From an uncultured Opitutales bacterium (GTDB taxonomy: Bacteria; Verrucomicrobiota; Verrucomicrobiia; Opitutales; Seribacteraceae), in contig CAJQKB010000079.1 of the NCBI GenBank assembly GCA_905478775.1, forward strand, positions 1 through 32,066: 32,066 nucleotides of DNA, written 5' to 3'. Within the stretch, counting starts at the first letter, position 1. Each line of letters begins with the position of its first letter. Shown here piece after piece: positions 16,351-24,277 of this stretch. The position numbers and the translations under genes were made by a program. The notes under the pieces were generated by a model. The model saw only the letters and a list, made by a program, of their open reading frames with translations, did no database searches and was not told the origin of the DNA.

Positions 16351-16854
16351 TTAAAGAGTTTTCTCAACCCAGTTGAGAAGAGAGGGGAGTGCTTCTTTCA
16401 TTCGATCTCTACATTCCCTGTAGACTTCCATATCCTGACCATAGGGATCCGGTAACTCTTTTGATCCTTGATCGATGAATTCTCTCATCAGAAATATAGA
16501 TGTGCTTTCCGGCACTTCAAAATACATGTTGAGTAATGCACGGTGAGATTCTGTCATGCAAAAAATGGCCGAGGCATTCTCGAGGGTGGCACGGGTTAAT
16601 GCTGCACTTCGATGATCAGATATGTCCAAGTTCAATTCTTGGCATGCCTGTATCGAATTGTCAGATGCCTGGTCCCCATCCATTGCAGAGATACCGGCTG
16701 AAAAAACGCGCACCTTTTTTGTAATTTTTGACTTGGTCAAAGCATCTTCAAATAATTTTTCCGCCATTGGACTACGACAAACATTAGCAGTACATACAAA
16801 TACAACTAGTTTTTCTTGCTTACGTTCCTTTTTCTCTCGGCTTTTTTTTCCCAT
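16351..16854 (-). CDS. Low-molecular-weight protein-tyrosine-phosphatase-like protein
   Basis: The 167-residue protein carries the LMW-PTP loop VCTANVCRSPMAE with nucleophile Cys21 and Arg27, the second family Ser, and the late DPYG with its general-acid Asp. Such phosphatases dephosphorylate tyrosine kinases of capsule or exopolysaccharide synthesis (Wzb type) or act in unknown roles; the partner is not visible here. The N-terminus has an unusual very basic extension (KKSREKKERKQEK) of about 13 residues before the first strand. It lies between purD and glyA on the same strand. No tyrosine kinase gene was seen in the window. Confidence 0.88.
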   Translation of the reverse strand: MGKKSREKKERKQEKLVVFVCTANVCRSPMAEKLFEDALTKSKITKKVRVFSAGISAMDGDQASDNSIQACQELNLDISDHRSAALTRATLENASAIFCMTESHRALLNMYFEVPESTSIFLMREFIDQGSKELPDPYGQDMEVYRECRDRMKEALPSLLNWVEKTL

Positions 16855-16908
16855 GTTCGAATATCACTTTTTCTCGATCTTCCGACAAAAAGGCAAGATT
16901 GAATCAAT

Positions 16909-18180
16909 TTATGTTCTAGAAAATTCTTTATGTCCAATGTCCTTACGAAAATATTTTGAGGTAAAATGAATCTTTTCACATAATTCGTATGCTCGATCTC
17001 TTGCCTGTTCTAAACTTTCCCCCCATCCCACTGCTCCGAGCACTCTTCCCCCTGCACTCACGATTTCTTGTTTTTCATTTAATTGGGTCCCGGCATGAAT
17101 AATTTGACTATCCTCCGAAGAAAGTTCGGGTTGTTGGATTACCTCTCCCTTAGGATAACTTTCCGGATAGCCTTTGCTTGCAAGAACAACAATCATTGCC
17201 GATTGATTTTTAATTGCCAACTTGGATGGTAAAGTACCTCCTTTTGCAGATTGAATTAAAACAGGAACAAGGTCTTCTTGCACTAATGGAAGAATTACCT
17301 GAGTTTCAGGATCTCCAAACCGCACATTAAATTCAAGTACTTTGGCACCATTGGAGGTAAGCATTAAGCCAATGTATAATGTGCCTCGGAAATCGATTCC
17401 ATCTGCTTTTAGTCCCTTCAGGGTGGGGATAACTATCGAATTTTCGTACTCTATTAACATTTCATCAGTTACCAACTTGGTTGGTGCATACGCCCCCATA
17501 CCTCCGGTATTTAAACCAGTATCACCTTCTCCTACTTTTTTATGATCTTGGCTGATCGGAAGGGTGACATAATTCTCACCTGAACAGATTAAATGGAGCG
17601 AAGCCTCCTCCCCTTCTAAAAACTCCTCAATTACAACCTCTCGTCCACTATCTCCAAAACTGGCGCCGTCCAGCATATCCTGGACGGCAAATTCTGCCTC
17701 TTTCAGGGTAGAACAAATTAATACTCCCTTTCCTGCTGCTAATCCACTTGCTTTTACTACAACCGGAAGTGAACAGGTGGATAGATATTCAAGTGCGGGT
17801 TGAATCTCGCTAAAATTCCCGTAGGAGGCAGTGGGTATGCCATGTTTAGCAAGAAAATCTTTGGAAAATGCCTTGCTCCCTTCCAATCGGGCTGCTTCTT
17901 TATTGGGTCCGTAAGCTAATATACCCTCCGATGCCAATGTAGTGACTGCACCATTACATAGAGGAACTTCCGGGCCAATGATTACAAAGTCTACCTCTTC
18001 CTGTTTCGCCAAAGTTACAATTTGATCATTTTTTTCGACATCGAGAGGGAAAGTAAGAAATTCTTTAGTTATTCCACCATTGCCCGGGGCAACAATGACT
18101 TTATCGACTAATGGACTATTCGAACACACTTTTGCCAGTGTGTGCTCCCTTCCTCCGCTTCCAATAACAAGAATTTTCAT
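16909..18180 (-). CDS. purD: Phosphoribosylamine--glycine ligase
   Basis: This second step of purine synthesis joins phosphoribosylamine and glycine with ATP. The 423-residue protein has the PurD N-terminal MKILVIGSGGREHTLA, the dinucleotide-like PGNGG, VIIGPEVPL, the ATP-grasp KASGLAAGKGVLIC and the late LEFNVRFGDPETQV, which is diagnostic. The length is typical (about 425). I chose the ATG at 18180, which has an SD-like AGGAAG five bases upstream (18191-18186); an in-frame start six codons earlier is rejected. It is the first gene of a same-strand run with the phosphatase, glyA and the pseudopilin. Confidence 0.97.
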   Translation of the reverse strand: MKILVIGSGGREHTLAKVCSNSPLVDKVIVAPGNGGITKEFLTFPLDVEKNDQIVTLAKQEEVDFVIIGPEVPLCNGAVTTLASEGILAYGPNKEAARLEGSKAFSKDFLAKHGIPTASYGNFSEIQPALEYLSTCSLPVVVKASGLAAGKGVLICSTLKEAEFAVQDMLDGASFGDSGREVVIEEFLEGEEASLHLICSGENYVTLPISQDHKKVGEGDTGLNTGGMGAYAPTKLVTDEMLIEYENSIVIPTLKGLKADGIDFRGTLYIGLMLTSNGAKVLEFNVRFGDPETQVILPLVQEDLVPVLIQSAKGGTLPSKLAIKNQSAMIVVLASKGYPESYPKGEVIQQPELSSEDSQIIHAGTQLNEKQEIVSAGGRVLGAVGWGESLEQARDRAYELCEKIHFTSKYFRKDIGHKEFSRT

Positions 18181-18185
18181 ATTTT

Positions 18186-18191
18186 CTTCCT
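18186..18191 (-). promoter_or_regulatory. Shine-Dalgarno sequence of purD
   Basis: AGGAAG reads on the minus strand five bases before the ATG at 18180. It is one of the few clear SD sequences in the window and decides the purD start. Confidence 0.6.
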
Positions 18192-18307
18192 TCATCACTA
18201 ACCGATCTCCTTAAAAGTAGACAATAAGTCGAGGCAATTTTATTTTTGTGAAGAACTAAATGTGGATTTTGCTTCCCCTTCGGTCAAAATTTGCCTACTC
18301 GGATGGT

Positions 18308-19762
18308 ATGCGGGTATTTTTTATTGGTATTGGTGGAACGGCGATGGGAAACGCGGCGATTTTACTCAAAAAACAGGGTCACGAGATAGCAGGATCTGAT
18401 CTTGGAGTATATCCCCCTATGTCGGACGTTCTTGCGAACGCCGGAATTGAGTTGTTTGAGGGATTTGATCAGCAGGTTATGAATTCGTGGAATCCGGACC
18501 GGGTGGTCGTCGGCAATGCAGTTTCTCGAGGAAACGAACAGGTCGAGTTTATTTTGAGTACTCGAAAGTTTCCTTATGTTTCTCTCCCTCAACTGATCGG
18601 TGAAGATTTAATCAAGTCGAGACCATGCTTGGTGGTTGCCGGTACTCATGGGAAAACAACGACAACTTCTCTGTCTGCGTTTGCATTGGAGCAGATTGGT
18701 TTATCTCCGGGATATTTAGTAGGTGGGGTTCCATTGGATTTGCCCTCTGGAAATGAACTGGGAGCGCTGGGGTCACCATTTGTAATTGAGGGAGATGAAT
18801 ACGATTCTGCTTTTTTTGATAAAAGAAGTAAATTTATTCATTATCGCCCCCGTATCTTAATTTTAAATAACTTAGAATTTGATCACGGAGATATTTTTAG
18901 GGATTTAGAAGATATTTCCCGAAGTTTTTCCCATCTTCTCCGAATTGTGCCATCCAATGGATTTGTGCTTCGAAATGGAGATGACATGAACATTATTTCT
19001 TTGCCCAACGCTCCATGGTGCACGACATTTTCAGTCGGTACAGGGGACCGAAATGATCTACAAATTAAAAATTTTGCCGAAAACAAAGACGGTACGAAAT
19101 TTGAACTTTTTTGGCAGGGCGAAAAGATTTGTTCCATTGATTGGCAAATGCCAGGAGAATATAATGCCCGAAATTTAGCGATGTCATTTTTGAGCTCCGT
19201 ATTGACTCAAGCCATTTGCGAGGGAAAGGAAATCCTCCGAACTAATCCATTTTCCGGTTTTAAATTACCTGATTATTCATCGTGTAAGGGCGTGAAGCGT
19301 AGGCAGGAAATCTTGGTGGACCAAGACGAGTTTACGGTTATTTCAGACTTTGCTCATCACCCCACCGCGATTGCTGGTACATTAGAGTCGTTGCGGGCTA
19401 GGTGGGCCAATCGAAAGATCATCGCATGCTTTGAACCTCGAAGTAATACGGCAGTAACCAATATTTTTCAGGATCGTTTTGCGGATTCATTATCTATCGC
19501 CGATGAGGTTCTGCTCGGTGCGGTTCATCGAGGCGACAAAATACCTGTTGCACAAAGGATTGATACACAAGCGATGATTGACAGGATTAAGAATTCAGGT
19601 CGAGAGGGGTGTTCTTTTTCGAAAAATTCTGACTTAGGAGATTATTTAAAATCAAAAAATAATCTGAATCAAGCGGTCCTAACTGTTTTCTTTTCCAACG
19701 GATCATTTGATGGAGAGATTGAAAAGTTTGTTCAATATGTTACCCCAAAGGATCTTTCATGA
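18308..19762 (+). CDS. mpl: Mpl-type Mur ligase (UDP-MurNAc:tripeptide ligase)
   Basis: Mpl attaches the recycled L-Ala-gamma-D-Glu-meso-DAP tripeptide to UDP-MurNAc, so it serves peptidoglycan recycling in the cytoplasm. The 484-residue protein has the Mur N-terminal GIGGTAMGNAA, the Mpl block YPPMSDVLANAGIELFEGFD and VVGNAVSRGNEQVE, the ATP loop GTHGKTTT (residues 112-119), IEGDEYDSAFFDKRSKFIHY, and LILNNLEFDHGDIF, which separates Mpl from MurC. ATG 18308 is chosen because it leads directly into the Rossmann strand; an in-frame start at 18260 adds 16 unlike residues. It overlaps the next gene by ATGA. Its presence implies meso-DAP-containing peptidoglycan. Confidence 0.93.
   Translation: MRVFFIGIGGTAMGNAAILLKKQGHEIAGSDLGVYPPMSDVLANAGIELFEGFDQQVMNSWNPDRVVVGNAVSRGNEQVEFILSTRKFPYVSLPQLIGEDLIKSRPCLVVAGTHGKTTTTSLSAFALEQIGLSPGYLVGGVPLDLPSGNELGALGSPFVIEGDEYDSAFFDKRSKFIHYRPRILILNNLEFDHGDIFRDLEDISRSFSHLLRIVPSNGFVLRNGDDMNIISLPNAPWCTTFSVGTGDRNDLQIKNFAENKDGTKFELFWQGEKICSIDWQMPGEYNARNLAMSFLSSVLTQAICEGKEILRTNPFSGFKLPDYSSCKGVKRRQEILVDQDEFTVISDFAHHPTAIAGTLESLRARWANRKIIACFEPRSNTAVTNIFQDRFADSLSIADEVLLGAVHRGDKIPVAQRIDTQAMIDRIKNSGREGCSFSKNSDLGDYLKSKNNLNQAVLTVFFSNGSFDGEIEKFVQYVTPKDLS
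19747..19752 (+). promoter_or_regulatory. Shine-Dalgarno sequence of the HD-type gene
   Basis: AAAGGA lies six bases before the ATG at 19759, inside the end of mpl, and supports translational coupling through the ATGA overlap. Confidence 0.55.
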
Positions 19763-20250
19763 AGGATCTTGTGGCGAAGGTAATTTCGGAGGCAAAATTG
19801 TCGAACAGTTCAATCCATGGTGTCTCTCATTGGCAGACCGTGGAGAGAAATGGAACTTATCTTTGCCAGTTCAATTCAGCGGATATTCAAGTGGTTCAAT
19901 TATTTGCTCTATTTCATGATTCAAAGAGAGAGGATGATCATCGAGACTTAGAACATGGACCGAGAGCGGAAAAATATCTTCGGACAATTTCTCAATTAGT
20001 TCCTCTGAATGCAGTTCAATTTGAGGATTTATGCGAAGCCTGTCGTACCCACACAGTAGGGAAGGTTACTGAGAACATCACTATCGGTACCTGCTGGGAC
20101 TCCGATCGTCTTGATATAGGCCGGGTCGGAATTAAACCGCATGAGAAATTTTTAATGAACCCAGAGGCAAAAAGAATTGCCCGAGAGGAAGACTTTAATG
20201 TTTTAGATCACTTTCTATTCGAAGGAATTATTTCGAATTCTTCAGTTTAA
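19759..20250 (+). CDS. HD-domain-like putative phosphohydrolase
   Basis: The 163-residue protein has a helical HD-type arrangement of metal-ligand candidates: IHGVSHW (His20, His24), FALFHDSKRE (His53-Asp54), CRTHTVG (His98) and GTCWDSDRLDIGRVG (Asp114, Asp116). This pattern resembles a small stand-alone group of HD-superfamily proteins that read SHW...FHDS...CWDADRLDLGRVGI; no substrate is known to me. The HD fold usually hydrolyses phosphate esters of nucleotides. It is coupled to mpl by the ATGA overlap, so a link to cell-wall nucleotide or sugar turnover is possible but unproven. Its end overlaps the convergent mutY end by 23 bases. Confidence 0.7.
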   Translation: MKDLVAKVISEAKLSNSSIHGVSHWQTVERNGTYLCQFNSADIQVVQLFALFHDSKREDDHRDLEHGPRAEKYLRTISQLVPLNAVQFEDLCEACRTHTVGKVTENITIGTCWDSDRLDIGRVGIKPHEKFLMNPEAKRIAREEDFNVLDHFLFEGIISNSSV

Positions 20251-21277
20251 GCTCTTCAATCCATTTTCGATGAGGTCCTGAAAGGGTTATTTTATTTAAA
20301 TTCTCCCACTTGATCCATTCCATATTGTATCGATTGATTTCACAATCTTGTTTAAGGGAAGTTAAGTAAATCGATTCTTCAAAATCGACCTGTCCGATTG
20401 TTCTTTTTTTAACGGCGAGTATTTTACCCTTTTTTGCAATTTCTAATTCAATAGCTTTAGGTAGCTCATAAATCCCGACCAATTTATTTCCTCCCTCCTT
20501 TGGTTTTTGTAGAAGGAGTGAGTCACTTGATTCAATCCAAAAACGCTTTATTTTTTGGAATGACTTTTTTTTCTTTGCTAGAACCGGAAATCTTTCTGGG
20601 TCTCCCTGTTTTCCACTTTTACAATAGGCCTGAACTGGGCAGATGGTACAGCAAGGAGATTGACGGTGACAAACAATTGCCCCGAGTTCCATTAATGCCT
20701 GATTATAATCTCCCGGTCTTTGAATATTAAGGAGTGTCTGTGCATGGGGTTGCAACTTCTTTTGAGCGACTGATCCATCCTTAAATTCTTCTCCGCAGGC
20801 CAATATTCGAGTCAATACACGGACTACATTTCCATCACAAACGGCTTCCTTTTGATTAAAGGAAATACTGGTAATCGCCGCGGCGATGTAGGGACCAATC
20901 CCGGGAAGGTTCTGCCAGGACTTTGCATCTGTTGGAAATGAATCCCATGTGCTTACGATTTTGGAAAGTTTATGTAAGTTTCTTGCCCTTGAATAATAGC
21001 CGAGACCTTCCCATCCCTTGAGAACCTCTTCTTCCTTAGCAGAAGCAAGCGAGTTAAAGTCAGGAAATTTTTCGATCCACTTTTTAAAATAAGGTAAAAC
21101 GGTTGTGACCCGTGTTTGTTGAAGCATAAATTCCGAGATAACCGTTTTGTATAACGAAGAGTTATGTCGCCAGGGAAGCTCCCGTTGATGGCTATCAAAC
21201 CATTCAAGAAGGTCTATCTGAAACTTTTCTCGATTTTCCAATTCTCCGAGAATATGCTTTGTGAGTAAATTATTCAT
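20228..21277 (-). CDS. mutY: A/G-specific adenine glycosylase MutY
   Basis: MutY removes adenine mispaired with 8-oxoguanine. The 349-residue protein has an endonuclease III-like core: RELPWR, ISEFMLQQTRVTTVLPYF with catalytic Glu49, WEGLGYYSRARNL, the helix-hairpin-helix LPGIGPYIAAAI, the catalytic Asp148 in VCDGNVVRVL, and a 4Fe-4S cluster site Cys203-X6-Cys210-X2-Cys213-X5-Cys219. The C-terminal Nudix-like domain that reads 8-oxoG follows to residue 349. It is divergent from rnhC (48 bases between starts) and overlaps the HD-type gene end by 23 bases. No SD sequence. Confidence 0.96.
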   Translation of the reverse strand: MNNLLTKHILGELENREKFQIDLLEWFDSHQRELPWRHNSSLYKTVISEFMLQQTRVTTVLPYFKKWIEKFPDFNSLASAKEEEVLKGWEGLGYYSRARNLHKLSKIVSTWDSFPTDAKSWQNLPGIGPYIAAAITSISFNQKEAVCDGNVVRVLTRILACGEEFKDGSVAQKKLQPHAQTLLNIQRPGDYNQALMELGAIVCHRQSPCCTICPVQAYCKSGKQGDPERFPVLAKKKKSFQKIKRFWIESSDSLLLQKPKEGGNKLVGIYELPKAIELEIAKKGKILAVKKRTIGQVDFEESIYLTSLKQDCEINRYNMEWIKWENLNKITLSGPHRKWIEELKLKNSK

Positions 21278-21325
21278 GCTTGGCAGTTGCTTTTTCCGTC
21301 CGACTTTTCCATTGATAATTTAGAT

Positions 21326-22312
21326 ATGGTAAGTGCATCTTCAAATTCAGGTGAGGGAGAAAGAAAGAAAAAAAATTCTTATACCCTAAAATTATCCAAT
21401 GAGCAAATGGACAAATTGGGGAATTCTTTAAAGTCCAGAGATTGGTCTACCCGTACTGTTCAATATGCCCGTTATGCATTCGATGGGGAATTGGTAAAGG
21501 TGGTTGTCTATGAAAGCGGTAAACTGGTTGTCCAGGGTAGAAAGACCGAGGATTTTGTGGCCAATATTCTTGAACCTGAGGTAACCGGAGAATTTTTACT
21601 CGGCTATGAGGAGGTGAATAACCCCGAATGGTTCGAACCGCATGCCGGGTTGGATGAAAGTGGAAAGGGAGATTTGTTCGGTCCGGTGGTCACGGCATGC
21701 GTTGTCGCTGATGGTGATATGGTCAGGGATTGGATGAATTCAGGTGTGAGAGACAGTAAGACAATCACAGATGGTGCGATTCTTAAAATGGCAAAGCAAA
21801 TTAAGGATACGAAGGGTGTCGTGGTCAAAGTGGCATATACCAATATGATCAAATACAATGAGTTGTACTTACAATTTGATAGTAATTTAAATAAATTCCT
21901 GGCTTGGTTACACGGTCGGTCTTTGAACGATGCCATTAAAGAAAGAAAACCATCCTGGGGTTTACTGGACCAGTTTACTAAACAACCACTCGTGCAGAAA
22001 TACGTGGAAGGGCAGGACTTTGATTTACAAATGCGAACCAAAGCGGAGGAGGACCCAGTTGTGGCAGCCGCGTCAATAATTGCCCGAGCAACTTGGTTGC
22101 AACAGATGAAAAAGCTTGGCGAATTAGCAGGGTGTGTTCTCCCCAAGGGTTCAGGGTCTCAGGCAAAGGAAAAAGCAACATCCCTCTACCAAAAGTGGGG
22201 GGAGGAACGAATGAAAGAGTTCTGTAAACTTCATTTTAAAACTGCTTATGAGGCTATGGGAAAGACTCCTCCCGCAAAGCCAAAGTGGAATTCAAAATGG
22301 CGAAAGGGGTAA
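21326..22312 (+). CDS. rnhC: Ribonuclease HIII
   Basis: It cleaves the RNA strand of RNA/DNA hybrids. The 328-residue protein has the RNase HIII N-terminal TBP-like domain (YTLKLSNEQMDKL to about residue 90) and then the RNase H fold with GLDESGKGDLFGPVVTACV (Asp110-Glu111-Ser112-Gly113-Lys114), GVRDSKTITD, VAAASIIARATWLQ and a basic C-terminus. The D-E-S-G-K-G form distinguishes HIII from HII (D-E-A-G-R-G). ATG 21326 is preferred over a TTG at 21287. rnhB follows after 18 bases, so both enzymes sit in one operon. Confidence 0.95.
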   Translation: MVSASSNSGEGERKKKNSYTLKLSNEQMDKLGNSLKSRDWSTRTVQYARYAFDGELVKVVVYESGKLVVQGRKTEDFVANILEPEVTGEFLLGYEEVNNPEWFEPHAGLDESGKGDLFGPVVTACVVADGDMVRDWMNSGVRDSKTITDGAILKMAKQIKDTKGVVVKVAYTNMIKYNELYLQFDSNLNKFLAWLHGRSLNDAIKERKPSWGLLDQFTKQPLVQKYVEGQDFDLQMRTKAEEDPVVAAASIIARATWLQQMKKLGELAGCVLPKGSGSQAKEKATSLYQKWGEERMKEFCKLHFKTAYEAMGKTPPAKPKWNSKWRKG

Positions 22313-22330
22313 GGCCTCATATTTGAAAAG

Positions 22331-23101
22331 ATGGTCAATCCACTATGGACTTTTGATCGGAAGCGAACGAAGGGATATCTGGGAATTATTGGGGTTGATG
22401 AGGCCGGCCGGGGCTGCCTCGCCGGGCCTGTAGTGGCGGGTGCTGTCTTGTTGAAAAATGATTTTTTTAAACATCGAGGAAATCGAAAGTCTTGCTCCAC
22501 GGTTAATGACTCTAAACAACTCAAAGAGAAGCAAAGAGAGGACCTATTTGAACAGATTCAAAAACTAGAGGAGAAGGGAGATCTGTTCTGGGCATTTGGG
22601 GAGGCTTCGGTCGAGGAAATCGAAGCCGAAAATATTGTCGGGGCTACCTGCCTCGCAATGAAGCGTGCAATGGAAAGGGTTTCCTTATCTTCAAAGGAAA
22701 TTTGGAAGCCGGATTTTAAATCAGAAAAAGATTTGTTTGCGGATGCAATGAGTCGGAAAGAAAACACATGGGTGGTAAGCGTGGATGGTCGTCCGATGAA
22801 AAAACTTCCTTTTCAACATGAGGGATTGATCAAAGGTGATACTTTTTCATTGGCTATTGCCATGGGTTCAATAGTGGCAAAAGTAACCCGTGATCGGTTT
22901 ATGAGAAAATTAGCGCTCGTTTATGAAGGGTATGATTTTGCCTCGAATAAGGGATATGGTTCTCCTAAGCATTTAGTAGGTCTACAGGAAAATGGTCCCT
23001 GTATTCACCATCGACCTCGATTTCTTAGGAAAATCTTAAATTGTGGAGCGGAGAAAAAATCAAATGAAGAAGATTCGCAAAGCCAGTTGAGTTTCTCGTA
23101 A
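22331..23101 (+). CDS. rnhB: Ribonuclease HII
   Basis: It removes single ribonucleotides misincorporated in DNA and also cleaves RNA/DNA hybrids. The 256-residue protein has GVDEAGRGCLAGPVVAGAVL (Asp23, Glu24), NDSKQLKEKQRE, the third acidic residue in SVDGRPMKK, AMGSIVAKVTRDR and NKGYGSPKHL, the HII family motifs. A charged insertion of about 20 residues (KSEKDLFADAMSRKENTW) precedes the VDG strand, and the C-terminal tail past RRPRFLRKI-like HHRPRF is acidic and not conserved. rnhC lies just upstream, and pdxJ begins 22 bases downstream. No SD sequence. Confidence 0.95.
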   Translation: MVNPLWTFDRKRTKGYLGIIGVDEAGRGCLAGPVVAGAVLLKNDFFKHRGNRKSCSTVNDSKQLKEKQREDLFEQIQKLEEKGDLFWAFGEASVEEIEAENIVGATCLAMKRAMERVSLSSKEIWKPDFKSEKDLFADAMSRKENTWVVSVDGRPMKKLPFQHEGLIKGDTFSLAIAMGSIVAKVTRDRFMRKLALVYEGYDFASNKGYGSPKHLVGLQENGPCIHHRPRFLRKILNCGAEKKSNEEDSQSQLSFS

Positions 23102-23123
23102 AAAAAAGATATTTTTAATTCGT

Positions 23124-23870
23124 ATGATTTTGTTAGGAGTAAATATTGACCATGTTGCAACATTGCGGCAGGCACGCTATCGCGATGAAGAAAATACCTT
23201 TGGAGGCTTTGTGGAGCCCGATCCTGCACAAATGGCCTGGCTCGCAGAAGATGCTGGTGCGGATGGAATTACTATGCATATTCGCGAAGACAGAAGGCAT
23301 GTGCAGGTGGAGGATGTTCAACGGTACCAGGAAAAGATGAAAACCCGTTTGAATTTGGAAACCTCGATGTCGCTGGAGATGGTTCAGTTGGCTCAGGAAA
23401 TAAATCCGGACAGCGTTTGCCTGGTGCCGGAAAATCGGAAAGAGGTAACCACCGAAGGCGGACTGGATGTGTGCGGGAATATTGAACGAGCGAACGAGGT
23501 GGTTCGCGAGTTACTTCAAAATGGAATCCCGGTGAGTATGTTTATTGATCCGGACCCTCACCAGTTGGAAGCCTGTGCAAAGATCGGTGCCCCATGGGTT
23601 GAGTTGCACACTGGAAGCTTTGCCCGTGCATGGTATGATTCCGAGCGAAGGGAAAAAGAATTAAGTATTTTAAGGGAGGGAATGCGAGTTGGATTGGAGC
23701 TTGGATTACGGGTAAATGCGGGGCATGGAATTAATTATGAAAATGTGGAGGGAGCCAAGACGCTGGAATCAATTTACGAATTTAATATTGGTCACAGTAT
23801 TATTTCCCGTTCCCTGAACACCGGTTTGGTGGAATCGGTAAAAAAAATGCGTACCCTCTTGAATCAGTGA
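23124..23870 (+). CDS. pdxJ: Pyridoxine 5'-phosphate synthase
   Basis: PdxJ condenses 1-deoxyxylulose 5-phosphate with 3-amino-2-oxopropyl phosphate to pyridoxine 5'-phosphate, the DXP-dependent route to vitamin B6. The 248-residue protein begins LLGVNIDHVATLRQAR (Asn7, His10 region), followed by AGADGITMHIREDRRHV, VCLVPENRKEVTTEGG, IDPDPHQLEA, WVELHTGSFA and the late VNAGHGINYENV, all PdxJ hallmarks. Its stop shares two bases with the acpS start (GTGA). The pdxJ-acpS order is common in bacteria. Confidence 0.98.
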   Translation: MILLGVNIDHVATLRQARYRDEENTFGGFVEPDPAQMAWLAEDAGADGITMHIREDRRHVQVEDVQRYQEKMKTRLNLETSMSLEMVQLAQEINPDSVCLVPENRKEVTTEGGLDVCGNIERANEVVRELLQNGIPVSMFIDPDPHQLEACAKIGAPWVELHTGSFARAWYDSERREKELSILREGMRVGLELGLRVNAGHGINYENVEGAKTLESIYEFNIGHSIISRSLNTGLVESVKKMRTLLNQ

Positions 23871-24277
23871 CATCGATACCGGAAATTCCATTGGGTAGTA
23901 ATGTGATAGGTCTTGGCATTGATACAATCGAAGTCTCCAGAATCAAGGAATCCATAGAAAGGCACGGGGAGCATTTTCTAAATAAGATTTTCACTCCTGA
24001 AGAGCAGTCGTACTGCGATGATAAGTCAGACTCCGCTCCTTTCTACGCCACCCGTTTTGCTTCCAAGGAAGCGATGGCAAAAGCTTTTCGTACAGGAATG
24101 GGCAAGGAGTTTGGATGGTTGGATTCCGAAGTAGTTCATGGAGATGCCGGAGAACCATTTATTAAATTGAGTGAAGCAGGCCAAGAATTACTTGAAAAAG
24201 TAGGTGCTTCCAAAGTGCTGATCAGTCTTACTCATTTATCAACTGTTGCTTCGGCAGTGGTAATCCTGGTTTCGTGA
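23867..24277 (+). CDS. acpS: Holo-[acyl-carrier-protein] synthase
   Basis: AcpS transfers the 4'-phosphopantetheine arm of CoA to acyl carrier protein. The 136-residue protein has GLGIDTIEVSRI (Asp19 binds magnesium), FLNKIFTPEEQSYC, RFASKEAMAKA (Glu68) and a final SLTHLSTVASAVVIL strand, the full AcpS pattern. The start is GTG 23867, overlapping the pdxJ stop as GTGA; no nearer start fits. The nnr start follows in TGATG, sharing one base with the stop. An ACP-domain fusion protein at 29531 could be one of its substrates. Confidence 0.95.
   Translation: MTSIPEIPLGSNVIGLGIDTIEVSRIKESIERHGEHFLNKIFTPEEQSYCDDKSDSAPFYATRFASKEAMAKAFRTGMGKEFGWLDSEVVHGDAGEPFIKLSEAGQELLEKVGASKVLISLTHLSTVASAVVILVS

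Noticed and set aside
21604-22146. 180-codon minus-strand frame inside rnhC
   Set aside because: It lies wholly opposite a clear RNase HIII gene and has no recognisable domain.
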